A DNA stretch of 64,000 bases from Foetidibacter luteolus (GCF_009650435.1 NZ_VVIP01000017.1:1-64000); one strand, 5' to 3'; shown: positions 8,492 through 18,231, numbered from the stretch's first letter. Notes: a model not told the origin generated them from the letters alone. Translations and numbers: made by a program.

Positions 8492-9010
8492 ATGAAAAAA
8501 CCGATTAAACCGGTGCTGTGCACCGTTTTGCTTACTGCGTTGTTATCAGCAGGCCAGCTAAAAGCCCAAAGGCTGGTATTCATCTTCGGGCACCTTACCT
8601 ATAATACGCCCGTTCAAAGTAATCTTAAAGACAATTATAGATTCGGCGCCGGCGCCGAGGCCGGTGTTGGTATTGGCCGCGGACAAACATTTTTAACCGC
8701 TACTACCGGCTATACAAAATTTAACTCCAAAAGCGGCTCTGGTGTTGGCAATTTTGGTTATGTACCTGTAAAGCTGGGGCTAAGACAATACGTGGTTGGC
8801 AAACTTTTGTTTTTAAACGCCAATGCGGGTATGGCTGTTATTAAACCAAAAGATGCGGACAATATGTCCCGCTTTACTGCTGATGTAGGTGTGGGTGCTC
8901 AACTGCTGGGTCTTGACCTTAGTATTAACTACGATGGTTTTGCAGCTAAAGACCCTTCAGGCTGGGCATCGTGGATTGCATTTAAAGCCGGCTTCAGGTT
9001 TGGGCTGTAA
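8492..9010 (+). CDS. Small outer-membrane beta-barrel-like protein
   Basis: The 172-residue product has a signal peptide (about 1-26, ...LLTALLSAGQLKAQ). Alternating amphipathic, glycine-rich strands follow (GAGAEAGVGIGRGQTFLTATTGYTKF, GYVPVKLGLRQYV, FTADVGVGAQLLGLDLSINY) and the C-terminus is aromatic and aliphatic (IAFKAGFRFGL). This is the pattern of small 8-stranded outer-membrane barrels of the OMP_b-brl type, common in Bacteroidota. No ligand can be assigned. It stands alone, divergent from the Rrf2 regulator. Confidence 0.75.
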   Translation: MKKPIKPVLCTVLLTALLSAGQLKAQRLVFIFGHLTYNTPVQSNLKDNYRFGAGAEAGVGIGRGQTFLTATTGYTKFNSKSGSGVGNFGYVPVKLGLRQYVVGKLLFLNANAGMAVIKPKDADNMSRFTADVGVGAQLLGLDLSINYDGFAAKDPSGWASWIAFKAGFRFGL

Positions 9011-9357
9011 GTGTTTCGTATCGTACATAGAACATAAAGAAGTACCTGGTACATCGTTGCTTATTCCCCAGCCGGGCCCACAATTGTTTTTTTTCTTTAG
9101 AAAGAAGGCATTCCTGTTTTTTGGTGATGGGTGGCCCCTCTCTACAGACAATCTGCCACTGGCAAAACCCATCGTGCGACCCACGCCAACCCGAAAAGTT
9201 TAAGCAAGAAAGATGGGCAGAAGTATGCGGAAGACTGCGAAACAGGTACCTGCAATTGCTTCGATAGAGTTGAAGCATTAAAAAACCCTTGCCGCTTATG
9301 CTTGCCACATTGCGCTAACTTTCTTTACTTTTAGCGCTCATTTTAAATCAGCATCTC
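9011..9357. other. Intergenic region, no gene seen
   Basis: About 350 nt without a supportable frame. The short ORFs here overlap each other on opposite strands and have no family features. A near-consensus -7 box (TACTTTTAG) lies shortly before the downstream ATG at 9358. The remaining text looks like degenerate repeat debris (family D-like). Confidence 0.45.
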
Positions 9358-10611
9358 ATGCAGAAAAGAAAGCTTCTCTATGTGTACGCCGCCATTGCTT
9401 TAAGCACCGCTTATGCATGTTCCGGCAACAACAACACCTCCGCCCAGGCCGATTCCACAGCTTCAACAGCGGCTGCGGATACAACCGGTCTGCCCCCTGT
9501 AGAAACCAATGAGCCTAACAGTAAATACCAACCGGCTTTTAAAGGACAAACAAGAATAGCCGGGGCAAAAACCACCACGGCTTACAAAGTTGATAAGATT
9601 GCTGAAAAACTTGGCAACCCCTGGGCTGTCATTCCCTTAACGGATGGCAGGCTGCTCATCACAGATAAATCAGGCTTTATGCAGGTAGCGGACGCCGATG
9701 GAAAAAACCTCAAAAAAATTACGGGTTTTCCAAAGGTGGAAGATGCCGGCCAGGGCGGTATGCTGGATGTAGCGCTTGACCCGGCTTTCGATAACAATAA
9801 AATCATCTACTGGTCTTTCTCCGAAAAATATGAGTCAGGCAATCTTACCGCCGTGGCTAAAGGAAAGCTTGACGAAGCTAAAGGCGTTATTGAAAACCCA
9901 ACGGTTATTTTCCGCGCCACACCGGCCATCAACAGCAACCTGCACTTTGGTTCAAGGTTAATTTTCGATAAGGATGGCAACCTGTTTGTAAGCACGGGCG
10001 AAAGGTCAATACCCGAAGGCAGGGCAAAAGCGCAGTTGCTGGAAACCGGCCAGGGCAAAATATTCAAGATAACTACGGACGGCAAACCCGCTTCCAATGC
10101 TTTCAGCAGCAAGCCAGGCGCCATGCCGGGCCTGGTAGCTTACGGTTTGCGCAACCCACAGGGGCTCGATATCAACCCTGCTACCGGCGATTTGTGGGAG
10201 GTTGAGTTTGGCCCACGTGGCGGCGATGAAGTTAACATCATCCGCGCCGGCAACAACTATGGCTGGCCTGTTATCACCTACGGCATAGAGTATAGCGGAG
10301 AGCCTATTGGCGAAGCCAAACAGCAGAAGGAGGGCATGGAACAACCCATCTATTACTGGGATCCCGTTATCTCACCCAGCGGCATTAGTTTCTATAAGGG
10401 CAACGCCATACCTGAATGGGAAAATAACCTGTTTATTGGCGGCCTCAGCAGCATGCACATAGCAAGGTTGGTTATCAAAGACAACAAAGTTGTTGGCGAA
10501 GAAAGGTTGCTGGCAGACAAAAAGGAAAGGTTTAGGGATATAGCCTACAGCAACGGTATGCTCTACGCCGTAACAGATGGCGGAAGCCTTTACCGCATCA
10601 GTAAAAATTAG
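9358..10611 (+). CDS. PQQ-dependent sugar dehydrogenase, lipoprotein
   Basis: The 417-residue protein begins with a lipoprotein signal (lipobox TAYACSG; Cys near residue 21), followed by a low-complexity Ala/Ser/Thr linker. A six-bladed GSDH/Asd-type propeller follows: LGNPWAVIPLTDGRLLITDKSG, GQGGMLDVALDPAF, HFGSRLIFDKDGNLFVSTGER, YGLRNPQGLDINPATGDLWEVEFGPRGGDEVNII and NYGWPVITYG. These match the soluble aldose dehydrogenase family, which oxidises aldoses with PQQ and Ca2+ and a catalytic His in the HFGSR region. It would act in the periplasm or at the outer membrane; cofactor synthesis is not encoded here. A strong terminator hairpin follows. Confidence 0.9.
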   Translation: MQKRKLLYVYAAIALSTAYACSGNNNTSAQADSTASTAAADTTGLPPVETNEPNSKYQPAFKGQTRIAGAKTTTAYKVDKIAEKLGNPWAVIPLTDGRLLITDKSGFMQVADADGKNLKKITGFPKVEDAGQGGMLDVALDPAFDNNKIIYWSFSEKYESGNLTAVAKGKLDEAKGVIENPTVIFRATPAINSNLHFGSRLIFDKDGNLFVSTGERSIPEGRAKAQLLETGQGKIFKITTDGKPASNAFSSKPGAMPGLVAYGLRNPQGLDINPATGDLWEVEFGPRGGDEVNIIRAGNNYGWPVITYGIEYSGEPIGEAKQQKEGMEQPIYYWDPVISPSGISFYKGNAIPEWENNLFIGGLSSMHIARLVIKDNKVVGEERLLADKKERFRDIAYSNGMLYAVTDGGSLYRISKN

Positions 10612-10635
10612 TTGCATTAACGGCATAACAAGGTT

Positions 10636-10680
10636 CAACTGGCCAAAAGCTTGTGCAAGCTTTTGGCCAGTTGTTGTTTT
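10636..10680 (+). terminator. Long perfect palindrome, probable terminator
   Basis: An 18-bp perfect inverted repeat (CAACTGGCCAAAAGCTTG, 10636-10653, and its complement, 10656-10673) with a 2-nt loop, followed by TTGTTTT. It lies 25 nt after the sugar dehydrogenase stop codon. The T-run is short and interrupted, so it could also act as a structured 3' end that protects mRNA. Confidence 0.7.
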
Positions 10681-10684
10681 AGAT

Positions 10685-10800
10685 ACCAGCGACAGTTTTT
10701 CATAGCATCTTCGTTGCGTCGCAATCCGTTCATCGTTCAGTTCATTGGGCGGCTTTTCAGACCCGGGTAAAGCACTTAATGTTGCTTTGACAAAAAGGTT
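10685..10800 (+). repeat. Family D intergenic repeat, copy 1
   Basis: Contains CTTCGTTGCGTCGCAAT, CGTTCATCG and GGGCGGCTTTTCAG followed by a CCCGG block. The same string reads on the opposite strand at 53.4-53.5 kb, with partial matches at 18.1 and 47.3 kb. Intergenic in every case. Confidence 0.7.
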
Positions 10801-10902
10801 GCGAATGCAGCACTTACGGGGCAATAATATAAGTGCTCCCCCATTGGAAAATTTCGAGCTAATTAACATAAACATTCTAAATTAGCTTATCCTGAAAAAC
10901 AC

Positions 10903-13900
10903 ATGCCTCAGAAAGCTGACCGACTTTTACATATAGCGCTTGTTCTGGCGGTTGTTTTGCATGGCTCTGCCCTGCTATACAATCTTGACAAAACCTACGA
11001 TGCTTTTGTACATATATTCTTTGCCGACCATTATGCCCGAACATGGTTTGAGCCATGGGAATACCGTTGGTACACCGGTTTTCCGGTTAACAGCTACCCG
11101 CCATTAAGCCACCAGTTAATTGCGTTGCTTTCGTTTGTAGGCGGCCTGAAGTTTGGTTTTATTACTGTAATACTTTGCGGCCTTTGTTTTTTTGTTGTGG
11201 GCATCTATCGCTTTGCCCAGCTATGGGTGCCCAAGCGCTCTGCCGGGTATGCTGCTTTGTTTGCGGTTGCAGCTTCCTCTATCGTACAAACCATTCACAT
11301 TTACGGACAGTTGCCAACCATCATCGGCATTTCTTGCCTGACCAATGCCTTGCCTGAAGTGTATAGCTATTTCCGCAACCGCAAGAAAAAACATCTTGTT
11401 ACAGCGCTCTCCATATTGGGTGTTACGGTAGCGTCTCATCACGTAACCACAGTTTTTGGCATTGTATTTTTTATTGCACCGGTTATCGCGACTGCCTTGT
11501 TGGATGAAGCAGGGTGGGAAGGCAATTTTTTTAAAGTGGCATGGTCTGTTGTGCGTGCTGCATTTAAAAAGTTCTGGCAGTTATTTTGGTTTTTCTCGAT
11601 ACTGATAGCAGAAATGGTTCTGATTATCTTTCCCTATTGGTACTGGTCTAAAACAGACCCAATTACCCAGGTGCCGATACCGCACGGTTCAAGGGATTCT
11701 TTTATTGAAGTTTTGTCATCTGGCCTGATGTTCTTTTTAATACCCATGGGTTTTACACTTTTAATGCTGCCTTATGTTTTCAAAAGTCTTTATACCAGGC
11801 GTAATATTTTCCTGGCCTTATCTTTTTCCCTGATGCTGTTGCTGGGCACGGGGGGAACAACCCCCCTGCCAAAGATGATTTTAGGCAATAACGCTTTTAA
11901 TATACTTACACTTGACCGTTTTACTTTTTGGGCATCGGTAATGGCTATACCCTTTATCGGAGATTTTTTCAGAAGGTTGATTGAAGGTGATATAAGAGAG
12001 CGGCTGATAAGGCGATACAATAAAAAAGTTTACAATGCGGTAGCCGGGTTGATGATTGGTGTGGTAGCTTTTCAGGCATTGTTCGTCATCAATTTTCACA
12101 AATTTCGCTCTCTGCAGCCCCAACCAATAGATGTTAAACCCATACTTAGCTTTCTTGAACGCGACCAGCATGAGCGGTGGCGCTTTATGACGCTGGGCTT
12201 TGGAGACCAGATGGCCTGGCTTTCAGCACAAACTACAGCGCTTTCTATAGACGGTAATTATCACTCTGCCAGGCGTGTACCTGAAATGACAAGCCAACCG
12301 TTGGAAAGATTGGAAAACTCAAAATTCAAAGGCATACAGGGTGTAGGCTCGTTACAACAGTTTCTAACCATACCTGAAAAATACTATCTAAAGTTTATTT
12401 TCTCTAATGATAAATTTTACGATCCTATTCTGTATTTCGCCGGTTGGGAAAGGGTGCAGCGGCTGGAGAACGGTATTATGGTATGGCAAAAACATGATAT
12501 CCCCCCATTGCCTTCTGTATTGCCTAAAAAAGAAATGCCCGGCTACCAGAAAAAAATGTGGGGAATATTGCCTGTTGCGGCATTCTGCAACATGGTGCTT
12601 GTGCTTTTTTGGTTCAGGCGGCATTATTTTTATTTTCATTTTAAAGAAATAGTGTCCTCCTCATTTAATCCCTCAACGGGCAACCGCTGGCTTTTTGGAT
12701 GGATGGGGTTGGTACTGCTGATTGCGGGTAGCTTTTGGATAAAGGCGGCATTTACTTCTTACCAAAAAAATCCTGAAACGCTTATTAAGGCTTATTACAA
12801 CGCACTGGATTTTAAATATTTTAAGGAAGCATATAGTTACTTCCCTGCCGGCAGCATAGCATTTGATGACTACGTGCTGCAATTGTCTGTAAGAGATGGT
12901 TTACTCGCCTCCTATGGAAAGCTTGACTCCATCGCCATTAAAATACTCGATAAAAAGCCGGGAAAAATGACGGCCATGGTTCGAACTGACTGGGTAACAC
13001 CATTGGAGCGCTATCATTTTGAAACGGAACATGAACTGGTAAAAAAGGGTGACAACTGGTTTATACAGCCGCCCGTATTTAGCCATGCTACAGCACCCGA
13101 TGAACACATGGAAAAAGCGGTGCTCGCCTTACACAGCCAGGGAAAACGTACAATAACCACTGCCGCCACCGAACACGATGACGTGCTTGACAGGCCGGCA
13201 CTACGGATACTGTCTTCTAAGCTGGTGCAAAAAGACAGTCAGTATGTGGTTGTTGGGGAAATACAAAATGTGGACGAGCTGCCAGCCCATATAACTATTG
13301 AAGCTGAGCTTTATGATAATATGGGCCGCAAGCTGGTTGCCTATAATGCAAAGTATGCCACCATTCACAAAGTATTACCCAAAGAAGCCGTGCCATTCAG
13401 GATTGAATTTGAAGAAACCGCATGGGTAAAAAATGACGACAGCAGCCCATTAAAATTTAACCCGGCGGAGTTTACAGCTTACGGCTTTACGCAACTGCCC
13501 GCCAGCTTTAAGGTACTGGCCCGGGCTGTTGTGGCAGATAAGGACATGTACCGCGACGCCGGTGTGCAGCAGGTACGCATTAGCAACAGCAAAATAAGTG
13601 GCGAAGTATATAACCAGGGTACGGATGAAATAAGCGTACCTCAGGTACTGTTTACCTATTATGACAAAGACATGTCTGTACGATGGGTTGACTACCTGTT
13701 TCTGCGTGATGGCATACGCCAGCAGGCCAGGGAAGGTTTTGAAGCCAGCATCCCCCACCTGGATAGATTAGTGCTGATAAGTAACGCCACTGAAAAAGAT
13801 TTTTATGTAAACGGGCTGCCTCAAAGCAGTATCGAATACAATTATGACTTAAGCAGGCGGCCGGAGTTAATCCCGGTAACAGGCACTGTATTTTATACAA

Positions 13901-13944
13901 GGCTGTTGGTAAATTCATACATTGGAAACCCAACTATCTACTGA
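10903..13944 (+). CDS. Large polytopic membrane protein (PTPS-related/GT-C-like) with extracytoplasmic C-terminal domain
   Basis: The 1013-residue protein has a membrane half (about residues 1-400) with around ten hydrophobic helices. The first extracytoplasmic loop is rich in Trp, Tyr and His (FADHYARTWFEPWEYRWYTGFP.NSYPPLSH), as in the 'PTPS-related membrane protein' and GT-C-like families. A further helix near 560-580 and another near 600-625 precede a soluble region. That region includes an NTF2/SnoaL-like segment (about 630-730: AYYNALDFKYFKEAYSYF...W..PLERYHFETEHELVKKGDNWFIQPP) and a beta-rich tail. It is the first gene of a three-gene operon (stop/start overlaps of 1 nt) with a lipoprotein and a GH5-like hydrolase. 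I infer a role in building or modifying an exported polysaccharide; enzymatic activity is unproven. Confidence 0.65.
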   Translation: MPQKADRLLHIALVLAVVLHGSALLYNLDKTYDAFVHIFFADHYARTWFEPWEYRWYTGFPVNSYPPLSHQLIALLSFVGGLKFGFITVILCGLCFFVVGIYRFAQLWVPKRSAGYAALFAVAASSIVQTIHIYGQLPTIIGISCLTNALPEVYSYFRNRKKKHLVTALSILGVTVASHHVTTVFGIVFFIAPVIATALLDEAGWEGNFFKVAWSVVRAAFKKFWQLFWFFSILIAEMVLIIFPYWYWSKTDPITQVPIPHGSRDSFIEVLSSGLMFFLIPMGFTLLMLPYVFKSLYTRRNIFLALSFSLMLLLGTGGTTPLPKMILGNNAFNILTLDRFTFWASVMAIPFIGDFFRRLIEGDIRERLIRRYNKKVYNAVAGLMIGVVAFQALFVINFHKFRSLQPQPIDVKPILSFLERDQHERWRFMTLGFGDQMAWLSAQTTALSIDGNYHSARRVPEMTSQPLERLENSKFKGIQGVGSLQQFLTIPEKYYLKFIFSNDKFYDPILYFAGWERVQRLENGIMVWQKHDIPPLPSVLPKKEMPGYQKKMWGILPVAAFCNMVLVLFWFRRHYFYFHFKEIVSSSFNPSTGNRWLFGWMGLVLLIAGSFWIKAAFTSYQKNPETLIKAYYNALDFKYFKEAYSYFPAGSIAFDDYVLQLSVRDGLLASYGKLDSIAIKILDKKPGKMTAMVRTDWVTPLERYHFETEHELVKKGDNWFIQPPVFSHATAPDEHMEKAVLALHSQGKRTITTAATEHDDVLDRPALRILSSKLVQKDSQYVVVGEIQNVDELPAHITIEAELYDNMGRKLVAYNAKYATIHKVLPKEAVPFRIEFEETAWVKNDDSSPLKFNPAEFTAYGFTQLPASFKVLARAVVADKDMYRDAGVQQVRISNSKISGEVYNQGTDEISVPQVLFTYYDKDMSVRWVDYLFLRDGIRQQAREGFEASIPHLDRLVLISNATEKDFYVNGLPQSSIEYNYDLSRRPELIPVTGTVFYTRLLVNSYIGNPTIY

Positions 13945-15152
13945 TGCCCGCGATGAAACAGCATATCTTACTGTTCCTGGCATCTGCAATGCTTGTCTCT
14001 TGCGGAACCAATAAAATGCCGCCCAACAGGCAGGTTGCGGCAACGGGAGAGCTGCAGGCCCCGGATTCCGTGGTGGCTGGCAGCCATACAAGCGTTACAG
14101 CCTTTTTTTCGAACATTCCAAACGGTGAAACCGTGTACATTATACAGAATGGAAGCTGGGGCACTACAGTAACGGAATATGTTACCGGGCAAAATAAAAA
14201 GATAATCATTAACGATACCCTTTCCGGCACGGTAACCATCCGGGCCTTTTACAAAGAATGTTTTCTGTTGCAGAAACAAATAGTGGTAACGCCATTGCCG
14301 GCAGCAGGTTTGCCGGATACCTATCTCGGTTCAAAATCGGTAATTGCAGATGGCCGGGACTGGGCGATGATAACCGCCGTACCTACTGATAAGTATGGCA
14401 ACCTTATAAAAGAAAACAGCACAACGGATATTGAGTTGCTGCGGCCCGGTGAAGGCAGGGAGCACCACCTTGCGCAAACACGTTACGGCATTGCTTCTTA
14501 CAAAATCACCGCTGGTACCAAAGCAGGTAAAACATTCGCAGGTATCAGCATCAATGGCGTAAGCAGTAAAGAAAAAGAACTGGTTGAAACCGCAGGTTTT
14601 CCGGCATCGTTCTCAATAACTGCTGAAAGAAAAAGTATTTATGCGGATGCCCGTCAAAATTTCACCATAAAAACAGATGTGCTGAAAGACCGTTTTGGCA
14701 ACATTGCACCGGAAGGAACGAATGTTTTATTTAATTGCACCGATGCGGATGGAACAATAAGGCAGCTGAACAGTTATACATTAGGTGGCATAGCCAGTAT
14801 AAGCTTGCAGAACCCGGCCGCGGCAGGTTACATAACAGTAAGGGCCTCGGTAACAGGTGGTGCCGAAAGCAATTCCTTAAGTATTTTTTTCACTGGTGCT
14901 TTTCAACAGGTAATAGCAATATTCGATGATAACCGTAAGAGAATAACAGTAGGCCCCCTACGCGGCAAATTGCAACAACTGGTACCTAATGGCACCGTTG
15001 TATCCGCCCTCGTAAACGGGAAAACAATAATAAAAAGTGAAACCATTGGCGGTTATGCTGATATAGACGTCAGCGGTTTGCCAAAGGGAAAACATAAAGC
15101 AATAATTACGCTGTTCAACACCAACCAAACCGTTGAATTCAGCATACGATAA
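13944..15152 (+). CDS. Ig-like-domain lipoprotein
   Basis: The 402-residue product has a lipoprotein signal (MLVSC, Cys near residue 19; the start may be this ATG, which overlaps the upstream stop by 1 nt, or the ATG three codons in). It carries several Ig-like modules of invasin/Big_1 type, recognisable from ITAVPTDKYGNLIKENS and KTDVLKDRFGNIAPEGT (the usual 'D..GN.....G..V.F' pattern). A short C-terminal beta domain follows. It is probably anchored to the outer membrane or periplasmic face and could scaffold the neighbouring GH5-like hydrolase or bind polymer. The tight overlaps on both sides show strict co-expression. Confidence 0.7.
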   Translation: MPAMKQHILLFLASAMLVSCGTNKMPPNRQVAATGELQAPDSVVAGSHTSVTAFFSNIPNGETVYIIQNGSWGTTVTEYVTGQNKKIIINDTLSGTVTIRAFYKECFLLQKQIVVTPLPAAGLPDTYLGSKSVIADGRDWAMITAVPTDKYGNLIKENSTTDIELLRPGEGREHHLAQTRYGIASYKITAGTKAGKTFAGISINGVSSKEKELVETAGFPASFSITAERKSIYADARQNFTIKTDVLKDRFGNIAPEGTNVLFNCTDADGTIRQLNSYTLGGIASISLQNPAAAGYITVRASVTGGAESNSLSIFFTGAFQQVIAIFDDNRKRITVGPLRGKLQQLVPNGTVVSALVNGKTIIKSETIGGYADIDVSGLPKGKHKAIITLFNTNQTVEFSIR

Positions 15153-16717
15153 TGGTAAAAAAACGCATCAAATACTATAGGGGCTGGTTTGCCGTTACCT
15201 CAGTTTTTTGCCTGGTGCTGCTAACGGGTATTTTCGCTAAGTTTTGGTTTTACTTTAACAGCGGCGCAGACCGCTCCACTGCGCTTAACGTGCCGCCAAC
15301 TTTACCAGAATCGCATGTGCCTTCCGTTACATGGCTGCCCGATGACAGCGTAACGGGCAGAAAAATGGAAGACTTTAACCGGCAGCAGATTATGAAAGAT
15401 TATATACGCTGCTGGTACCAACTGCACCTGAGTTACCTGAATGGTACAGCAACAGGTCTTAAGGACTATTTTACCCCATCGGCACTGCCTAAAGCCTTAC
15501 AAACAGTTCAGTCTGTAAGCAACACCATGCAACTTCATGAAACGGATTTGAAGCATAACATACAACTTCATTTTTATTCTGCGGATGGCCAGATTGTTTC
15601 CTTTACAGACAAACAATTGCTTCTTAAACAGCGCCTCTATAAAAAAGACGGAAGTGAAAAGATTTTCTCTGGCGAGATAACCGCCGATTACGATGTGGTA
15701 ATGCTTCTTGAAGACGGTTACTGGAGAATAAAAAACATCCTAAAAAAAGAACCTTCGCCACTGCCGCCAACTGATACAGTTGACATTAATAAAGCAGGGC
15801 TTGTGCAGGTCAAAGGAAAGCAGTTCTATTGCAACGATACTTTATTTTTCCCCAAAGGCATTAACTATTACCCGCAAAAAACGCCCTGGTCTTTGTTTTG
15901 GTCCCGCTACGACAGCCTTGTTATCCGCAAAGACTTTGCCCTGGTTAAATCCCTTGGGTTTAACAGTCTTCGTGTGTTTGTTAACTTTCATGATTTCAAC
16001 AAGGGTAATGTGCCTCCTGAAAGGCTGGCCCAACTGGGTAACCTGCTTGACAATGCTGCAAGGGTGCAGCTTAAAGTGATTGTTACCCTGTTTGATTTTG
16101 CAGGTGATTACAGGCTGCTTAACCTAACGGCTACAGACCGTCAGCTTGAAACCATTTTGAAAGCTTTCAGGCGCCACCCCGCAGTGCTTGCGTGGGATAT
16201 TAAAAACGAACCCGACCTCGACTTTAAGCACCATGATAAGGAAGATGTTACCGAATGGCTTACGTGGACTTTAAAGCGGGCACGTGCTTATGACCCTAAT
16301 CACCTGATAACAATTGGTTGGGCCTTTCCCGAAAATGCAGACTTCCTAAGCCACTCTCTTGATTTTGTGTCGTTTCACTCTTACAAAGAACCTGCGGAAT
16401 TGGCAACAAACATAGACTCACTGCAGCAAAGAGTAAACAATAAGCCCCTTGTACTGGAAGAATTCGGCATGTCAACATATCGTGGCTTATGGTCACCTGC
16501 CGGTAATAACGAAGAAGACCAGGCAGCTTATTTTACCAAGGTTAAGCAAGTGCTTCATCAAAAAGGGGATATTCCTTTATTTGTATGGACACTCTATGAT
16601 TTTAAAGAAGTGCCCGCTAACGTAACGGGGAGTATGCCATGGAGAAGAAACCCACAAAAGAATTTTGGTATTGTAACCGTTGATGGCAGGGTAAAGCCAG
16701 GAGCAAAAGAATTATAA
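15152..16717 (+). CDS. Membrane-anchored GH5-type glycoside hydrolase
   Basis: The 521-residue protein has a single N-terminal membrane helix (about 12-34) and an NTF2-like segment (about 75-200, IMKDYIRCWYQLHLSYLNG..., EDGYWRIKNI). A TIM-barrel hydrolase domain follows: GINYYPQKTPW, LGFNSLRVFVNF, VLAWDIKNEPD with the likely acid/base Glu353, SLDFVSFHSY, and LEEFGMS with the likely nucleophile Glu437. The two Glu and the NEP and EFG contexts fit clan GH-A family 5. The anchor places the enzyme outside the cytoplasmic membrane, facing the periplasm. Its place in the polysaccharide operon suggests it trims or releases the polymer, the role PelA or PslG plays in other systems (analogy). Substrate unknown. 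Confidence 0.82.
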   Translation: MVKKRIKYYRGWFAVTSVFCLVLLTGIFAKFWFYFNSGADRSTALNVPPTLPESHVPSVTWLPDDSVTGRKMEDFNRQQIMKDYIRCWYQLHLSYLNGTATGLKDYFTPSALPKALQTVQSVSNTMQLHETDLKHNIQLHFYSADGQIVSFTDKQLLLKQRLYKKDGSEKIFSGEITADYDVVMLLEDGYWRIKNILKKEPSPLPPTDTVDINKAGLVQVKGKQFYCNDTLFFPKGINYYPQKTPWSLFWSRYDSLVIRKDFALVKSLGFNSLRVFVNFHDFNKGNVPPERLAQLGNLLDNAARVQLKVIVTLFDFAGDYRLLNLTATDRQLETILKAFRRHPAVLAWDIKNEPDLDFKHHDKEDVTEWLTWTLKRARAYDPNHLITIGWAFPENADFLSHSLDFVSFHSYKEPAELATNIDSLQQRVNNKPLVLEEFGMSTYRGLWSPAGNNEEDQAAYFTKVKQVLHQKGDIPLFVWTLYDFKEVPANVTGSMPWRRNPQKNFGIVTVDGRVKPGAKEL

Positions 16718-16863
16718 CTCTTAAAAATCTTTATGGCAAGGTGCCATTCTTCATTCACAGGCAATGCAGGGGTGGCTGTTTCTGCCATCATGCAAACCAA
16801 TTAGTTAACCAATAAGCTAAAAAAGCCGCCGGCCACAAAAAAATGTTGATACGGCCTTAAGCT

Positions 16864-18051
16864 TTATTTATTCAGTATCCTTAAAAAATGCAGGTAGTAC
16901 CAGTCAATAATATCGCCCATTGGTAACGATACTGCTGCGTAGTAATTTTTTTCCCCCAGTTCACAACGGTAAGCGTCATCTTCAACTACCCTTTGTATAG
17001 CAACCGCAAGGCTTTCTGCGTTTTCAGTTTCAAACAGTTCACCGGCGTAACCTTCCTCACGCATTAGTTCGCCCAGGTCGCCCAGGTCGGGCATAATAAC
17101 AGCCTTGCCATAACTGCCGGCCTGGTGCAATACGCCTGAACTGCCGGTAGTACTGGTGTAAGGAAAAACAACAACTGCGCTGTCATTAAAAATCTTCGGC
17201 ACATCTTCTTCCTCAACATAACCTGTAAAATGCAGGTTGTTTACATGTGCGTACTGGCGTTTCACTTCATTCAAATACCCCTTTCGGTTGGGGCTGTCCG
17301 TTCCGGCAATCACTATCTCCAGTGGCATATCGCTTTTTTTGCGCACAAGTTCTACCGCGTCAATTACTACCTCAACTTTCTTGTAAGTGCCAAACTTACC
17401 AAAAGTCATTACTTTTTTTGGCCCGGCAGGCAGGGCAAGGTTCGGCTGTGGCGGCACTTCAAAGCTGCCATGCGGAATAAGCGCAACATTGCCTGTTTTA
17501 TATTTACGCTCCAGGGTTTCCACAAATTTGGGAATTGTTACCGCCACCATATCAGCTTTTAATACAAAGCGTGTAAGCGTAGAACCAACAAAGCGGTAAA
17601 TACTTGCCAGCAAACGGTTCGATGTAATACCTGCTCCTTTAAGGTCAACCTCTTCCATAATATTATGCAGCAGAACCACCGATTTAAAGCCCAGCATTTT
17701 TACAAAAAACGGCGCCAGCAAACCAAGCGCTGCCGGAATTTTTTTATCGCCAAAAGATAAAAACTGTATGTTAAACAACACAACATCAGGTTTTGCCGAT
17801 TGCACTTCCTTTAGTAGCCGCCAGGTATTTAGCCAGCTATTAAATTTCCAGGATTTCTTCACCGTAACCGGGCAGCCTGTATTTTTTATATCGTATGATA
17901 ACCCATCCGGTAATTCATCGGTTAAAAGCGTCACTTCGCTAATATTGTCGTTTTGCTGTAAATGTTTCAGCAAATAAAAACCGTATTCATTCAGTGTGCC
18001 TCTGCCGGGCGGATGAGCAGAAACCAAGGCTACTTTTAATTTGGGGTTCAT
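16864..18051 (-). CDS. Glycosyltransferase family 4
   Basis: The 395-residue retaining GT-B enzyme has the N-terminal LVSAHPPGRGTLNEYG loop and VVLLHNIMEEV. The C-terminal donor domain carries GKFGTYKKVEVVIDA, FTGYVEEEDVPKIF and the region PYTSTTGSSGVLHQAGSYGKAVI. In canonical GT4 enzymes this last part has an E-x7-E motif; here Ser/His replace the first Glu, which is also seen in some members of this group. It would transfer a sugar from an NDP-sugar to a growing polymer or lipid acceptor in the cytoplasm. It is last in the minus-strand exopolysaccharide run, 180 nt after the TPR protein gene with a palindrome in between. Confidence 0.88.
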   Translation of the reverse strand: MNPKLKVALVSAHPPGRGTLNEYGFYLLKHLQQNDNISEVTLLTDELPDGLSYDIKNTGCPVTVKKSWKFNSWLNTWRLLKEVQSAKPDVVLFNIQFLSFGDKKIPAALGLLAPFFVKMLGFKSVVLLHNIMEEVDLKGAGITSNRLLASIYRFVGSTLTRFVLKADMVAVTIPKFVETLERKYKTGNVALIPHGSFEVPPQPNLALPAGPKKVMTFGKFGTYKKVEVVIDAVELVRKKSDMPLEIVIAGTDSPNRKGYLNEVKRQYAHVNNLHFTGYVEEEDVPKIFNDSAVVVFPYTSTTGSSGVLHQAGSYGKAVIMPDLGDLGELMREEGYAGELFETENAESLAVAIQRVVEDDAYRCELGEKNYYAAVSLPMGDIIDWYYLHFLRILNK

Positions 18052-18133
18052 ACTGGATATCAGTTTTTTTGTTTTAAATTTTGGTTGCCGGCGTCAGGAA
18101 CTTTATGGAGGCATCGTTGCAAACATGGTTTTG

Positions 18134-18170
18134 TTATTATTTGGTCTTTCAGTGAAAGAACAAATAATAA
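18134..18170. promoter_or_regulatory. 18-bp inverted repeat inside the exopolysaccharide operon
   Basis: Arms TTATTATTTGGTCTTTCA (18134-18151) and its near complement (18153-18170) share 17 of 18 pairs with a one-base loop. It lies between the TPR protein gene and the GT4 gene. It may attenuate transcription or stabilise the upstream mRNA. Family-D-like text (TTCATCGTCCGGTTTTTCATGGC) lies beside it. Confidence 0.55.
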
Positions 18171-18231
18171 TCACTACGTTCATCGTCCGGTTTTTCATGG
18201 CAGCATTTAAGCGGGTATTAGCCCACCTTAA

